Assembly: GCA_002496905.1 (NCBI GenBank)
Contig: DALV01000066.1
Coordinates: 1 to 6,231, forward strand
Direction: 5' to 3'
Length of the DNA stretch: 6,231 bases
DNA from: Euryarchaeota archaeon UBA105
GTDB taxonomy: Archaea; Thermoplasmatota; Poseidoniia; Poseidoniales; Thalassarchaeaceae
In this document: positions 5,691 to 6,231 of the stretch, in pieces
How the letters are laid out: each line of letters starts with the position of its first letter
How positions within the stretch are numbered: the first letter of the stretch is position 1
Notes under the pieces: generated by a model
What the model was told of the DNA's origin: nothing
The model's input: the letters and a program-made list of their open reading frames with translations, nothing else
Database searches by the model: none
Program-made: the position numbers and the translations under genes

Positions 5691-6231
5691 CTATCCCCTA
5701 GTGTGAGAAAGCATCCATTGAATAATTTCTGGATCCGAGTAAATTGCAAACCATCCCCCGTGTTCTCCGCCAATTACTGTTTGGAATTCTATTTCCGCAC
5801 CCAGATTTGTTAGATTCTCAGCCATCTGTGCTGCCATATCGTAGGACGATGTGCTGTCATTTGTTCCGTGGCTCATCCAAATTGGAATATGTGCAACACT
5901 CTCGGCAAGTGGAAGATAAGAATATGGAGTATGGTGAGGTGAAAGAGGCATTAGTGCTGCAAAGTAATCAGGTAGCGCTGCCGCTACAATGAAAGTTCCC
6001 CGTCCCCCCATGCTCAAACCGGTTAGGTAGACTCTGTCATCGTCAACATTCATGTTGGCTTTGATATCCTCAAGCACGTCTAATGCCTTTTTTGGATCCC
6101 AATCAGACTCTAATTTAGACGGCCTAACAATGATGTATTTGTCATCATCGGGGATGTGGAAATTATTTGCCATCATGTTATTGAAGAAGACTGAATCTAG
6201 TAATTGACCGTGAAGATATAGGAATAGAGGG
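5691..6231 (-). CDS. Alpha/beta hydrolase, predicted peptidase/esterase (COG4099-like), 5' end outside the window
   Basis: A serine hydrolase of the alpha/beta fold, resembling the predicted peptidase / PHB-depolymerase-like esterase group. The reading frame stays open to the window edge, so only the last 179 residues are present and the true start lies beyond it. The ATG at 6176 is internal: the codons before it encode PLFLYLHG, the oxyanion-hole strand and HG motif of this family. Counting from the first complete codon (6230), the nucleophile elbow GLSMGG gives Ser73, HGTNDS gives the acid Asp125 and GGEHGGW gives His157, so the catalytic triad is complete. The C-terminus, with YSDPEIIQWMLSH, is a typical family ending. 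Related proteins are often secreted or lipid-anchored, but the N-terminus that would show this is missing. The gene is convergent with the small membrane protein gene. Substrate unknown. Confidence 0.9.
   Translation of the reverse strand, partial: PLFLYLHGQLLDSVFFNNMMANNFHIPDDDKYIIVRPSKLESDWDPKKALDVLEDIKANMNVDDDRVYLTGLSMGGRGTFIVAAALPDYFAALMPLSPHHTPYSYLPLAESVAHIPIWMSHGTNDSTSSYDMAAQMAENLTNLGAEIEFQTVIGGEHGGWFAIYSDPEIIQWMLSHTRG

Noticed and set aside
6174..6176. ATG as the start of the alpha/beta hydrolase
   Set aside because: The frame continues upstream without a stop to the window edge and encodes the family's PLFLYLHG strand, so this Met is internal.

Overview
This window reads as a compact stretch of chromosome from a mesophilic euryarchaeon. 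The clearest archaeal markers are a Trm1-type tRNA guanine-26 dimethyltransferase and a PAC2-family proteasome assembly chaperone. The mix with bacterial-style genes (an NfuA-type Fe-S protein, a 4HBT thioesterase, a pentapeptide-repeat protein), moderate base composition and non-thermophilic protein composition make marine Thermoplasmatota (Poseidoniales / Marine Group II or a relative) my best guess. That placement is an inference and was not tested by any search. I see no rRNA, tRNA, CRISPR, insertion sequence or integrase.

Layout: nine protein genes fill almost all of the 6.2 kb, and the strand alternates nearly gene by gene. In order they are trm1 (+, 73-1395), moaA (-, 1378-2385), an nfuA-like gene (+, 2531-3091), a PAC2 chaperone gene (-, 3098-3868), a winged-helix protein gene (+, 4008-4553), a pentapeptide-repeat gene (+, 4550-4951, overlapping the previous gene by 4 bp), a hotdog thioesterase gene (-, 4957-5373), a two-helix membrane protein gene (+, 5397-5681) and an alpha/beta hydrolase gene (-, 5691 to beyond the right edge). 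The hydrolase gene lacks its 5' end because the window stops; its frame stays open to the last base.

The four convergent junctions are very tight: an 18 bp overlap, then gaps of 6, 5 and 9 bp. Intergenic space exists only between divergent pairs: about 145 bp at moaA/nfuA, about 139 bp at PAC2/winged-helix and 23 bp at thioesterase/membrane protein. Few genes have a convincing Shine-Dalgarno sequence, and AT-rich boxes lie roughly 25-35 bp before several starts, which fits largely leaderless archaeal transcription.

Functionally this is mainly a housekeeping mosaic: tRNA modification, molybdenum cofactor synthesis, Fe-S cluster delivery (MoaA itself needs two 4Fe-4S clusters, so its divergent pairing with nfuA makes sense), proteasome assembly and acyl-ester hydrolysis. 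The only same-strand, translationally coupled pair is the winged-helix gene plus the pentapeptide-repeat gene. That pair is the most plausible candidate for an undescribed functional unit. The next most interesting items are alternative hairpins in front of nfuA and a Val-Tyr C-terminus on the PAC2 protein.
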